Position numbers and translations under genes: made by a program. This document shows positions 7,917 through 15,919 of a stretch of 32,436 nt of DNA, in pieces; position 1 is the first letter of the stretch; the number at the start of each line of letters is the position of its first letter. The stretch spans positions 1 to 32,436 of the forward strand of contig PEXL01000016.1 of NCBI GenBank assembly GCA_002779065.1, read 5' to 3'. Source of the stretch: Candidatus Diapherotrites archaeon CG08_land_8_20_14_0_20_34_12. Lineage in GTDB: Archaea > Iainarchaeota > Iainarchaeia > Iainarchaeales > 0-14-0-20-34-12. The notes under the pieces are model-generated. The model made no database searches, was not told the origin of the DNA, and was given only the letters and a program-made list of their open reading frames with translations.

Positions 7917-9215
7917 TCATTTCACAAATGCGCTTGCTGTTACACCAGCATCCCAACTCAATCTTGGCCTGATTTTAATCATCCACAATTTTTCAGAATT
8001 ATCATCAAGAACTAAAGCATATCCCTTATCCTTTGGCATTTCCTGGAAATATTTATCAAAATCTTGGTGTAAATAACTCGGCCTTAAAGTAGCAATTGCC
8101 CCGATATCATCCTGTGCAGTCATCCTGTGGCTTATGAATAAATCACATTGTGAAATACAATCAGGATGCAATCTGTTCGGCCTTTGTGTTGCTAATACAA
8201 GACTTAACCCTGGCTGCCTTCCAACCCTTACCCATTCCAATAATACCTTTAATGCAATGCTGTCTTCATCCTTAGGCATAAACATGTGTGCTTCATCTAT
8301 AAGCATCCAAACGATTGGCATTGAACTTTCTTTCCTTTCCCCTCTAATTAATTTAGCCTCTTCTTCTTTTCTGTAAAGCATTCGTTCCTCAAATAATTTC
8401 TTCCCGATTACTCCGACAATAATATCCTTTGTGCCTTCCATTCCTATTGCTTGCCTGTAAGCAGAAACATCAATTATATTTATTGTTCCAGGCTTTACTA
8501 TATCCTTAATTTTTGTGCCAGTTTTTTCAATCAATCCCCAGCCTTTTGCTGCTTTCAGCCTGTTTATCAAGGCCTCCTTTGCCAGCTTATCTGCATCCTG
8601 GTCTGCTCTCACTGCCCCGATTAATTCATCAATTCCATAATATGTGCCCAATTTTTCAGCAACATCATCCACAATCCTGCTTAATAAAACCCCTTCTGCA
8701 TCCTTCCATGTCAATTTGAAAAGAGCCATCCATTCCAAGCCAGAAAGTTCTGAAGCTTTAATTGTAAAAGCCCCATCAATTGGGATTCCATTCTGCTTGT
8801 AAAAATCTTCCTTCCCTTTCGGGACAAATACGCGGGCATCAGCAATTGCTTCAGGCTTTAAGTCCCATTCAGCCAAGGCTTTCTCATCTTTTTTATTTGG
8901 GAATTTTAATCCCCAGAATATTCCAACAAGGTCAATTGCAATTACAGAAATCCTTGACTTTATTTCCGGGGGCAATTTTGAAAAACTTTCTAAAAGAACG
9001 CAAAGCGAAAATGACTTCCCCCCTCCTCTTTTTCCGCAAATCAGCATAACGTGCGGGCTTGCAAGGTCAACCATTACCTTTCTTCCCAAAACAGGATTCT
9101 CGCCAGATGACATTACTACTTTTCCTAAATAACCTGTCCCTTCCTTCCCATATTTTTCTATTCCCCTTTGGCTTCTACCTATTACAACCTCATCCTTGCT
9201 TAATTCTGAGACCAT
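7917..9215 (-). CDS. HerA-like ATPase (DUF87 domain)
   Basis: Walker A ICGKRGGGKSFS; Walker B MLIDEAHMFMP; LVLATQRPNRLHPD. Confidence 0.85.
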   Translation of the reverse strand: MVSELSKDEVVIGRSQRGIEKYGKEGTGYLGKVVMSSGENPVLGRKVMVDLASPHVMLICGKRGGGKSFSLCVLLESFSKLPPEIKSRISVIAIDLVGIFWGLKFPNKKDEKALAEWDLKPEAIADARVFVPKGKEDFYKQNGIPIDGAFTIKASELSGLEWMALFKLTWKDAEGVLLSRIVDDVAEKLGTYYGIDELIGAVRADQDADKLAKEALINRLKAAKGWGLIEKTGTKIKDIVKPGTINIIDVSAYRQAIGMEGTKDIIVGVIGKKLFEERMLYRKEEEAKLIRGERKESSMPIVWMLIDEAHMFMPKDEDSIALKVLLEWVRVGRQPGLSLVLATQRPNRLHPDCISQCDLFISHRMTAQDDIGAIATLRPSYLHQDFDKYFQEMPKDKGYALVLDDNSEKLWMIKIRPRLSWDAGVTASAFVK

Positions 9216-9260
9216 GAAGTAAATAACACTGAACAGATTAATAATTGTTTTCGTGCTTTT

Positions 9261-10253
9261 TCAGCCCAAAATAGCATTAAACAGCAAACCAACAAGAACA
9301 AATGAAACAGCTAAAATTCCAATAAAAATTGCAAGCAATTTTGGCTTTATGACTCTTCTTAATATAATCATCTCAGGGAAGGATAATGCTGTAATGCTCA
9401 TCATTAAAGCCAAGGCAGTTCCTAAAGCCATGCCTTTTGACATTAATGCCTGTACAATTGGAATTGTGCCTGCAGCATTTGAATAAAGAGGAATTCCAAT
9501 CAAAACAGCAATAGGGACGGCAAAAGGATTATTCTTTCCAGCGAAATCTGCAAGGAATCCAACAGGAACAAATCCATGGACTAATGCCCCAACCCCAATT
9601 CCCAATAAAACATAAGGGATTACCCTCAAGCATATTTGTTTTGTCTGCTGTTTTGCAAATTCAATTCTTTTTTTCCAGTTCATTTTCTTTTCTTTTGTTT
9701 TTGTTACGGTTAATTCATACACTTCTTTTTCAATCTGGTCTTCAAGATGTAATCTGCCAATAATAATTCCTCCAATTATCGCTATTAATAATCCTGTGCC
9801 AATATACAAAGCAGTAATTTTCCAGCCCACAAGCCCTAGCAACAGTGCAATAGCTATTTCATTCACCATAGGGCTTGCAATTAAAAAAGAAAATGTTACC
9901 CCAAGAGGGATTCCGGATTCCACAAATCCAATGAATAAAGGAACAGCAGAGCAGGAACAAAAAGGTGTAGGAATGCCAAGCAATGCAGCCAGAACATTCC
10001 CAATGCCTTCTTTTTTCCCGCCAAGGATTTTTCTTACCCTTTCCCTTGTAATGAACGTTCTTATTATTGAAACAATAAAAATCGCAATTATCAAAAGCAA
10101 AGAAACCTTTATGCTGTCATAAATGAAAAAATTCAATGCCTCAGCCAATGCGTCTTCTTTGCTCATTCCCAATATTTGAAAAACCACAAATGCCGCAAAA
10201 TCTTCAAGAATTCCCATTATGCTCACTGTTTTTTGAATATTTCTTAGTATCAT
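9261..10253 (-). CDS. Predicted permease (ArsP/YraQ-like, DUF318 family)
   Basis: GIPTPFCSCSAVPLFIGFVESGIPLGVTFSFLIASPMVNEIA; multiple TM segments; repeat half GIPLYSNAAGTIPIVQAL. Confidence 0.88.
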   Translation of the reverse strand: MILRNIQKTVSIMGILEDFAAFVVFQILGMSKEDALAEALNFFIYDSIKVSLLLIIAIFIVSIIRTFITRERVRKILGGKKEGIGNVLAALLGIPTPFCSCSAVPLFIGFVESGIPLGVTFSFLIASPMVNEIAIALLLGLVGWKITALYIGTGLLIAIIGGIIIGRLHLEDQIEKEVYELTVTKTKEKKMNWKKRIEFAKQQTKQICLRVIPYVLLGIGVGALVHGFVPVGFLADFAGKNNPFAVPIAVLIGIPLYSNAAGTIPIVQALMSKGMALGTALALMMSITALSFPEMIILRRVIKPKLLAIFIGILAVSFVLVGLLFNAILG

Positions 10254-10299
10254 TCAGTAACAAAAAGCCTTTAAAATATGGATTATCTTATATGATTAC

Positions 10300-12408
10300 A
10301 TGGTTTCTTCACCAAATATAAAATATCTTTTTGAGCCGAGAAGCATCGCGATTATTGGCGCTTCTTATGATAATGAAAAGATCGGGCACACAATTTTGGA
10401 GAATATTGTTGCAGGCGATTATGCCGGCAAGGTTTATCCAATAAATCCAAAAGCCGGTGTGTTGTACAGCCTTAAGGTTTTCAAAAGCCTGGATGAAATA
10501 AAAGAGGATATTGATTTGGCAGTGATTGTTATCCCTGCAAAATTTGTATTTGATGAAATAAAGAAATGTGCAAAAAGGAAAGTGAAATTTGCCCTTATTA
10601 TTTCATCAGGGTTTTCCGAGGTAGGAAATTCTGATGCTGAAAAGAAGATTGTTGAATTTGCCAAATCGCACGGAATGCGGATTCTTGGCCCGAATATTTT
10701 CGGATTATTCTCTGCAAAATCAAATCTTAATGCAACATTCGGCCCGAAAAATATCAAGAAAGGGAATATAGCAATAATAACCCAGAGCGGGGCTTTGGGC
10801 ATTGCAATGATCGGCAAGACAGCATTTGAAAATGTCGGCCTTTCATCAATTGTTTCAGTGGGAAATAAGGCAGATATTGATGAAGCAGATTTGCTTGAAT
10901 ATTTTATGCATGATCCTGAGACAAAATCTATCCTTATTTACGTTGAAGGAGTAAAAAATGGTGAAAAATTTTCAAAAATCCTTAAAGAAGTCACAAAAAA
11001 GAAGCCGGTTGTTGTGGTAAAAGCCGGCCGCTCCAAGAAGGGGGTACAGGCAGTGGCTTCACATACTGGTGCATTATCAGGATCAGATGATGTTTTTAAT
11101 GGGGTAATGAAACAATGCAGAACTCTAAGGGCTGATACATTAAAAGAAGCCCTGGACTGGAGTGAATTCTTTGTTTATTCCCCGCATCCAAAAGCGCCAA
11201 ATACTTTAATTCTCACAAATGGAGGGGGAATTGGAGTGCTTGCCACAGATGCTGCTGAAAAGTACGGCGTTACCTTATATGACAATTTAGAGGATTTGAA
11301 AAAAACATTTGCAAAGGATATGCCTTACTTTGGTTCATTAAAAAATCCCATTGATTTAACCGGGCAAGCAGATCCTCTGCATTATAATGCGGCACTTAGT
11401 TCTGCGCTGAAAAACAAAAATATCCACGCAGTCATAGCCTTGTATTGCGAAACTGCTGTTTTTGATACTGATTCTTTCGCAAAAATAATACTTGAAAATT
11501 ATGTAAAATTCCATGAGGCAAGGAAACCAATTGTATTCTGCTTATTCGGAGGAGAAAAAACAGAAAAATGCCTTGCTTGCTTAAGGAAAAAAGTGCCTGT
11601 TTTTTCCGAGCCTTATGATGCTGTTTCCTGCATTGGTGCACAATATACCTATTACAAATATTTGTTAGAAAAATCTGATAAGATAGATACTGCAAAGATT
11701 AATTCAAAATTCATTGATAAACTTATTAAGAACGCTAAGAAAGAAAAAAGGCAATTTTTGTTCTCAAAAGAAGGGCAGCAGATAATAAACAGCGTGAAAA
11801 TTCCTTTGCCAAAATGCTTTGTCGCGCGAAATGTTGGACAAGCAGTTGAATTTGCTAATAAAATTGGCTATCCTGTTGCAATGAAAATAGTTTCAAAGGA
11901 CATCCTGCACAAAAGCGATGCTGGCGGCGTTTTTTTAAATGTAAAAAAGAAGCAGGATGTTATCGAAGTGTATCATTTAATCATAAAAAATGTCAAAAAA
12001 TTCAAGAGAAAAGCAAAGATTGATGGAATTGAAATATGCGAGATGGTTCCAAAAGGGGCAGAATTAATAATCGGGGCAAGGCGGGATCCAATATTTGGGC
12101 CTGTTGTTATGTGCGGCCTTGGAGGAATATATGTTGAATTAATGAAAGACTTTTCCTTTAGATCCGCATTTTTGAACCGGAAGGAAGCTCTTTCCATGCT
12201 GCAGGAATTAAGGTCATATCCTCTTTTGTTGGGGGTGAGGGGGGAAAAAGGCAAGGATATTGAAAGTGTTATTGATTCAATAATTAAAATTGCAACAATA
12301 ATTAGGAAACATGAAGATATTACTGACCTTGAAATCAATCCATTAACTGCTTATCCAAGAGGGGTAAAGGCAGTTGATGTCCGCATTTTAATTTCAGGCC
12401 AAAAATAA
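10300..12408 (+). CDS. ADP-forming acetate/acyl-CoA synthetase (fused alpha-beta subunits)
   Basis: FEPRSIAIIGAS (CoA-binding); TQSGALGIAM; VASHTGALSGSD; C-terminal ATP-grasp VAMKIVSKDILHKSDAGGVFLN. Confidence 0.95.
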   Translation: MVSSPNIKYLFEPRSIAIIGASYDNEKIGHTILENIVAGDYAGKVYPINPKAGVLYSLKVFKSLDEIKEDIDLAVIVIPAKFVFDEIKKCAKRKVKFALIISSGFSEVGNSDAEKKIVEFAKSHGMRILGPNIFGLFSAKSNLNATFGPKNIKKGNIAIITQSGALGIAMIGKTAFENVGLSSIVSVGNKADIDEADLLEYFMHDPETKSILIYVEGVKNGEKFSKILKEVTKKKPVVVVKAGRSKKGVQAVASHTGALSGSDDVFNGVMKQCRTLRADTLKEALDWSEFFVYSPHPKAPNTLILTNGGGIGVLATDAAEKYGVTLYDNLEDLKKTFAKDMPYFGSLKNPIDLTGQADPLHYNAALSSALKNKNIHAVIALYCETAVFDTDSFAKIILENYVKFHEARKPIVFCLFGGEKTEKCLACLRKKVPVFSEPYDAVSCIGAQYTYYKYLLEKSDKIDTAKINSKFIDKLIKNAKKEKRQFLFSKEGQQIINSVKIPLPKCFVARNVGQAVEFANKIGYPVAMKIVSKDILHKSDAGGVFLNVKKKQDVIEVYHLIIKNVKKFKRKAKIDGIEICEMVPKGAELIIGARRDPIFGPVVMCGLGGIYVELMKDFSFRSAFLNRKEALSMLQELRSYPLLLGVRGEKGKDIESVIDSIIKIATIIRKHEDITDLEINPLTAYPRGVKAVDVRILISGQK

Positions 12409-12421
12409 TTAAAAATGAACA

Positions 12422-12440
12422 AGTCTAATGTTATTAGACT
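12422..12440. promoter_or_regulatory. Hairpin AGTCTAAT-GTT-ATTAGACT between acyl-CoA synthetase and rubrerythrin (terminator or operator)
   Basis: Perfect 8-bp inverted repeat, 14 nt after one stop and 38 nt before the next start. Confidence 0.55.
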
Positions 12441-12478
12441 GCTTATTTGATCAATATTTTTTATCAGGAGGTTTTTTT

Positions 12479-13063
12479 ATGAAGAATACAATCCAAAACC
12501 TTGCAAAAGCTTTTATTGGAGAGAGCCAAGCAAGAAACAGGTATACTTACTACTCAAAAATAGCAAAAAAAGAAGGTTATGAACAAATTGGGGAGATATT
12601 CGAGCTTACTGCTAATCAGGAAAAAGAGCATGCCTCCTGGCTTATGAAAATGATTAATGAATTGAAAAAGAAAACCCCTGATAATTTGGATGAAATTAAA
12701 GTAGAGGTTTCTGTCCCAACTATTGTTGGAACAACAGCCGAAAATCTCAAAGCTGCAATTGCTGGTGAAAATTATGAATACACAAAGATGTATCCTGACT
12801 TTGCATCAACCGCAGATAAAGAAAATCTTCCTGATGTAGCAAAAAGAATTAGGGCAATATCTGTTGCAGAAAAACATCATGAAGAGCGCTATAAAAAATT
12901 GCTTGAGCAGCTTGAAAAAGGTACTTTGTTCAAGAAAAATGATGCTGTTTGGTGGGTTTGCAGGGAATGTGGCTATGTTCATTTTGGAAAAGAGCCACCG
13001 GTAGAATGCCCTTCATGCGGCCATGAAAAAGGATTTTATCAATTGAAATGTGAAGAATATTAA
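12479..13063 (+). CDS. rbr: Rubrerythrin
   Basis: [27 protein letters not shown]-terminal rubredoxin-like [34 protein letters not shown] before ATG 12479. Confidence 0.96.
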   Translation: MKNTIQNLAKAFIGESQARNRYTYYSKIAKKEGYEQIGEIFELTANQEKEHASWLMKMINELKKKTPDNLDEIKVEVSVPTIVGTTAENLKAAIAGENYEYTKMYPDFASTADKENLPDVAKRIRAISVAEKHHEERYKKLLEQLEKGTLFKKNDAVWWVCRECGYVHFGKEPPVECPSCGHEKGFYQLKCEEY

Positions 13064-13141
13064 CTAGTTTTAAATTGTTGAAATTAAGTCGTGAAACTTA
13101 TTTAATAAATAAAAGTACGATAGATTTGAAAAGGTGAAAAT

Positions 13142-13519
13142 ATGGTTGCAAAAAATGAAATTTACAAATGTTCTGTTTGCGGGAATATTGTCGGGGTTTT
13201 GCATGTTGGCGGCGGAACATTAGTCTGCTGTGGCAAGCCGATGGATTTAATGAAAGAAAATACTGTGGATGCTGCATTGGAAAAACATGTGCCGGTTATT
13301 GAAAAAACAAGTGCTGGCTTTAAAGTAAAGGTTGGTTCTGTTCCGCACCCAATGGAAGAAAAGCATTACATAGAATTTATTGAACTTATTGCTGATGGTC
13401 TTATTTATAAAAAATTCTTGAATCCAGGTGAAAAACCAGAAGCAGAATTTTGCATAAATGCAAAGCAAGTAACTGCAAGGGAATATTGTAATTTGCATGG
13501 TTTATGGAAATCCCAATAA
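13142..13519 (+). CDS. dfx: Desulfoferrodoxin / superoxide reductase
   Basis: CSVCGN...[36 protein letters not shown]. Confidence 0.96.
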   Translation: MVAKNEIYKCSVCGNIVGVLHVGGGTLVCCGKPMDLMKENTVDAALEKHVPVIEKTSAGFKVKVGSVPHPMEEKHYIEFIELIADGLIYKKFLNPGEKPEAEFCINAKQVTAREYCNLHGLWKSQ

Positions 13520-13557
13520 GGATTTCCAATTTTTTCTATCTTAGTTGTGATTACATT

Positions 13558-14199
13558 ATGGATGACTTGAAATTATTAAAACAAATTCAGAAACTTAAGG
13601 ATTCTGATATAAGGCAAAAAATTGGTAGAAGAATTTCAGAATTTAAATCGCTTGGGAAGAAATCAGATGTCATCTTGTTTTCCGAATTGTGCTTCTGTAT
13701 CCTTACCGCAAATTTTACTGCTGAAAAAACCATTAAAATTCAAAACGAAATTGGTTCAAGCGGATTTTTGAATCTTCCAGAAAGAAAATTAGCCAACAAA
13801 CTCAAAAGTTTGGGCCATAGGTATCCAAACACAAGGGCAAAGTATATTGTTGAAGCAAGAAAATTTGCCAAAAATCTTGGGCAATTGGTTAAATCCCAAA
13901 AAACAGATATTGAAGCAAGGGAATTCTTCGCAGAGAATGTGAAAGGCTTGGGATATAAAGAAGCAAGCCATTTTCTGCGGAATATTGGCTTTGAAAATCT
14001 AGCAATAATTGATTTTCACATTTTGGATTTGCTTGCAAAGCATAATTTAATAAAAAAGCCAAAAACAAAAAGCTTGACAAAAAAGAACTATCTGGAGTTT
14101 GAAAAGATTCTTTCAAATCTCTCTAAAAAAGTTTCTCTTAACCTAGCAGAACTTGATGTTTATTTATGGCTTTTGGAAACAGGGAAAGTGCTGAAATAG
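13558..14199 (+). CDS. N-glycosylase/DNA lyase (archaeal Ogg2-type 8-oxoguanine DNA glycosylase)
   Basis: LCFCILTANFTAEKTIKIQNEIG; HhH-like VKGLGYKEASHFLRNIGFENLAIIDFHIL with the conserved catalytic D; likely start ATG 13558. Confidence 0.88.
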   Translation: MDDLKLLKQIQKLKDSDIRQKIGRRISEFKSLGKKSDVILFSELCFCILTANFTAEKTIKIQNEIGSSGFLNLPERKLANKLKSLGHRYPNTRAKYIVEARKFAKNLGQLVKSQKTDIEAREFFAENVKGLGYKEASHFLRNIGFENLAIIDFHILDLLAKHNLIKKPKTKSLTKKNYLEFEKILSNLSKKVSLNLAELDVYLWLLETGKVLK

Positions 14200-14240
14200 C
14201 CTTATTAATTATTTTAACTATTGGATGTTTATGAAAAATG

Positions 14241-14342
14241 GCCTGAAATGGGTATTTTGCCCCTTAGGCAATGTTTTAAAAAGTTCCATATGCTATATTA
14301 ATAGAAATGTTAATGTTTTTTAACATTTTTTGAAAGCTTTCA
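14241..14342 (+). other. Structured upstream region of the zinc-ribbon gene (three inverted repeats)
   Basis: GCCT...GGG-tattttg-CCC...AGGC (14241-14269); AAATGTTAA-TGTTTT-TTAACATTT (14305-14328); TGAAAGCTTTCA (14331-14342). Confidence 0.5.
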
Positions 14343-14425
14343 GTAAGGGAATTGATGATATTCTTTTTCTTTAATCATTTTATTGATTATTGTTAGCTTT
14401 TTTTTATTTAAAGAGGTGATGTACA

Positions 14426-14581
14426 ATGGCTGATGACCAATTCAGTAGAAAGTTATTCAAAGTAACTTGTGCTGATTGCGGGCAAGAAACTGAAGTTCCA
14501 TTTGAACCAGATGGCACTAGACCAGTTTACTGCAAAGACTGCTATCAAAAGCACAAAAAACCACGTAGAGATAGATACTAA
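14426..14581 (+). CDS. Small zinc-ribbon protein with CxxC-x17-CxxC domain, 51 aa, missed by the ORF track
   Basis: MADDQFSRKLFKVTCADCGQETEVPFEPDGTRPVYCKDCYQKHKKPRRDRY*; RBS AGAGGTG before ATG 14426. Confidence 0.85.
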   Translation: MADDQFSRKLFKVTCADCGQETEVPFEPDGTRPVYCKDCYQKHKKPRRDRY

Positions 14582-14591
14582 ATAATCGATA

Positions 14592-14610
14592 CTAATTCTA
14601 ACAATTAGTT
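14592..14610 (+). terminator. Hairpin ACTAATT-CTAAC-AATTAGT followed by TTT
   Basis: 7-bp stem, 10 nt after the zinc-ribbon stop codon. Confidence 0.6.
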
Positions 14611-14731
14611 TTCAAATCTTTACGAATTTATTTTTTTATTTTTTTCTTTTTATTTTATTTTTTTATTTTCTATTCAAATCAATTAACGCATGATGTGGCA
14701 AAAGCACTGAAAGTAAAAATTGAAGAATTGT

Positions 14732-15088
14732 TTATTTTTGATTAATATTTCCTAAAAGATTCTTCGGAACTTTCACTAATCCCTTTTTTGTCATTTTTTT
14801 CTTTTTAATCATCTTTTTTACCCTGACTATATTGTGCGGAGACCAGATACTTTTCTGTCTTCTTGGACTGAATCTTACAATATGTTTTTCTTTCCCAAAA
14901 CTCTTTAGTATTCCATCAATCCAGCCATAGCATAATGCTTCTTCAACAGCATCAGTGTAAAGAATTCCTTTTCCCAAATGTTTCTTGTAAAAAAGCAGCC
15001 ATAATTCTTTCTTTTTATTATGATTCTTCTTCAGCCATTCCCTGAATTCATTCCTTGAATTGAAATGAATCGTTTCTCCTATCTCCAT
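14732..15088 (-). CDS. YdeI/OmpD-associated family protein
   Basis: MEIGETIHFNSRNEFREWLKKNHNKKKELWLLFYKK...YTDAVEEALCYGWIDGILKSF...FSPRRQKSIWSPHN is characteristic. Start trimmed to ATG 15088. Confidence 0.85.
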   Translation of the reverse strand: MEIGETIHFNSRNEFREWLKKNHNKKKELWLLFYKKHLGKGILYTDAVEEALCYGWIDGILKSFGKEKHIVRFSPRRQKSIWSPHNIVRVKKMIKKKKMTKKGLVKVPKNLLGNINQK

Positions 15089-15125
15089 ATTTATCAGATT
15101 TAAGTATAAGTATGCTTGCTTATTA

Positions 15126-15686
15126 TTATTTCTGTTCTTTCTTTTGTCTTGCAAGCTTCTCTTTGTTTGGAACATTATCATTTAATAAAAATGATGCCCA
15201 AATTCTCTTCTCTTTGTCAATATTTGCTTCCCAGTATAGTAAACTGTCATACAACCATTTACATTTTTTAGCAATCACATCATCAGCGTCTTTTTTTCTA
15301 GCAGCATATACAAATGCAGTGATAGCATAAATAACAAAACCTAGGGCATGTGTTTCAACATGAATTATTCCTACAACATGCCCAATAGCGCGTGCAGCAG
15401 CACAAGCAGCAGGATCTTCTTCTGCGACTGCGGTTGCGGCATTGTGAGTAGCATGAGCAGCTTTTTTTGCTATGGGCATTTTTATCTTTCCATTCGCCCA
15501 TGCTTTTGCGGCTTCAATAGCTTCTCTTGGGCGCTTATCTTGCGGATATTTCTCTTCAAAAATTGGAAGTATTGAATTGGCACATTCAATAGTCCATAAT
15601 ACTAAAGTCCTGTGCTTTTGCTTTTCAATTAGTTCCCTAAGTGGCTGTAAGCAGGCGCTTTCTCTTGTAACTAAAAGTTTTTTCAT
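15126..15686 (-). CDS. Putative immunity protein (Imm-5-like family)
   Basis: Ala-rich helical protein ECANSILPIFEEKYPQDKRPREAIEAAKAWANGKIKM...HATHNAATAVAEEDPAACAAARAIGHVVGIIHVETHALG. Confidence 0.75.
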   Translation of the reverse strand: MKKLLVTRESACLQPLRELIEKQKHRTLVLWTIECANSILPIFEEKYPQDKRPREAIEAAKAWANGKIKMPIAKKAAHATHNAATAVAEEDPAACAAARAIGHVVGIIHVETHALGFVIYAITAFVYAARKKDADDVIAKKCKWLYDSLLYWEANIDKEKRIWASFLLNDNVPNKEKLARQKKEQK

Positions 15687-15763
15687 AATTTTCCATTAAT
15701 TTTTAATTTCAAGAAGAAAGAATCAGTTGTAGAAAAACGAGACTTTTAAGCCACTTTCTGCGA

Positions 15764-15835
15764 CAAAGCCCGTGAAACCAGCTTTGCTCCTAAAATCAGT
15801 TCTGCTCCTAAAGTCGGATGGCTGCTCCTAAAGTC
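15764..15835. repeat. Left-flank repeats: CAAAGCCCGTGAAACC plus three TGCTCCTAAA(A/G)TC units
   Basis: CAAAGCCCGTGAAACC 15764-15779; TGCTCCTAAA starts at 15785, 15803 and 15823. Confidence 0.8.
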
Positions 15836-15919
15836 AAAATTGTGTAAAAAGTCTATCTTCTTTTGTAAAAATAAACTTTGCATACCCCTAATCTTTAAGG
15901 TCTAATTCATTAATTTTCA

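Noticed and set aside
9796-10122. 108-aa plus-strand ORF
   Set aside because: Antisense shadow of the ArsP/YraQ-like permease.
11973-12338. 121-aa minus-strand ORF
   Set aside because: Antisense to the ATP-grasp portion of the acyl-CoA synthetase; no independent signals.
14230-14322. 30-codon ORF MKNGLKWVFCPLGN...
   Set aside because: No RBS, overlaps inverted repeats, and no recognisable family; treated as noncoding structure.
15785-15835. TGCTCCTAAAGTC repeats considered as a mini-CRISPR array
   Set aside because: Repeats of about 13 nt with 5-7-nt gaps are far too short; no cas genes and no leader.
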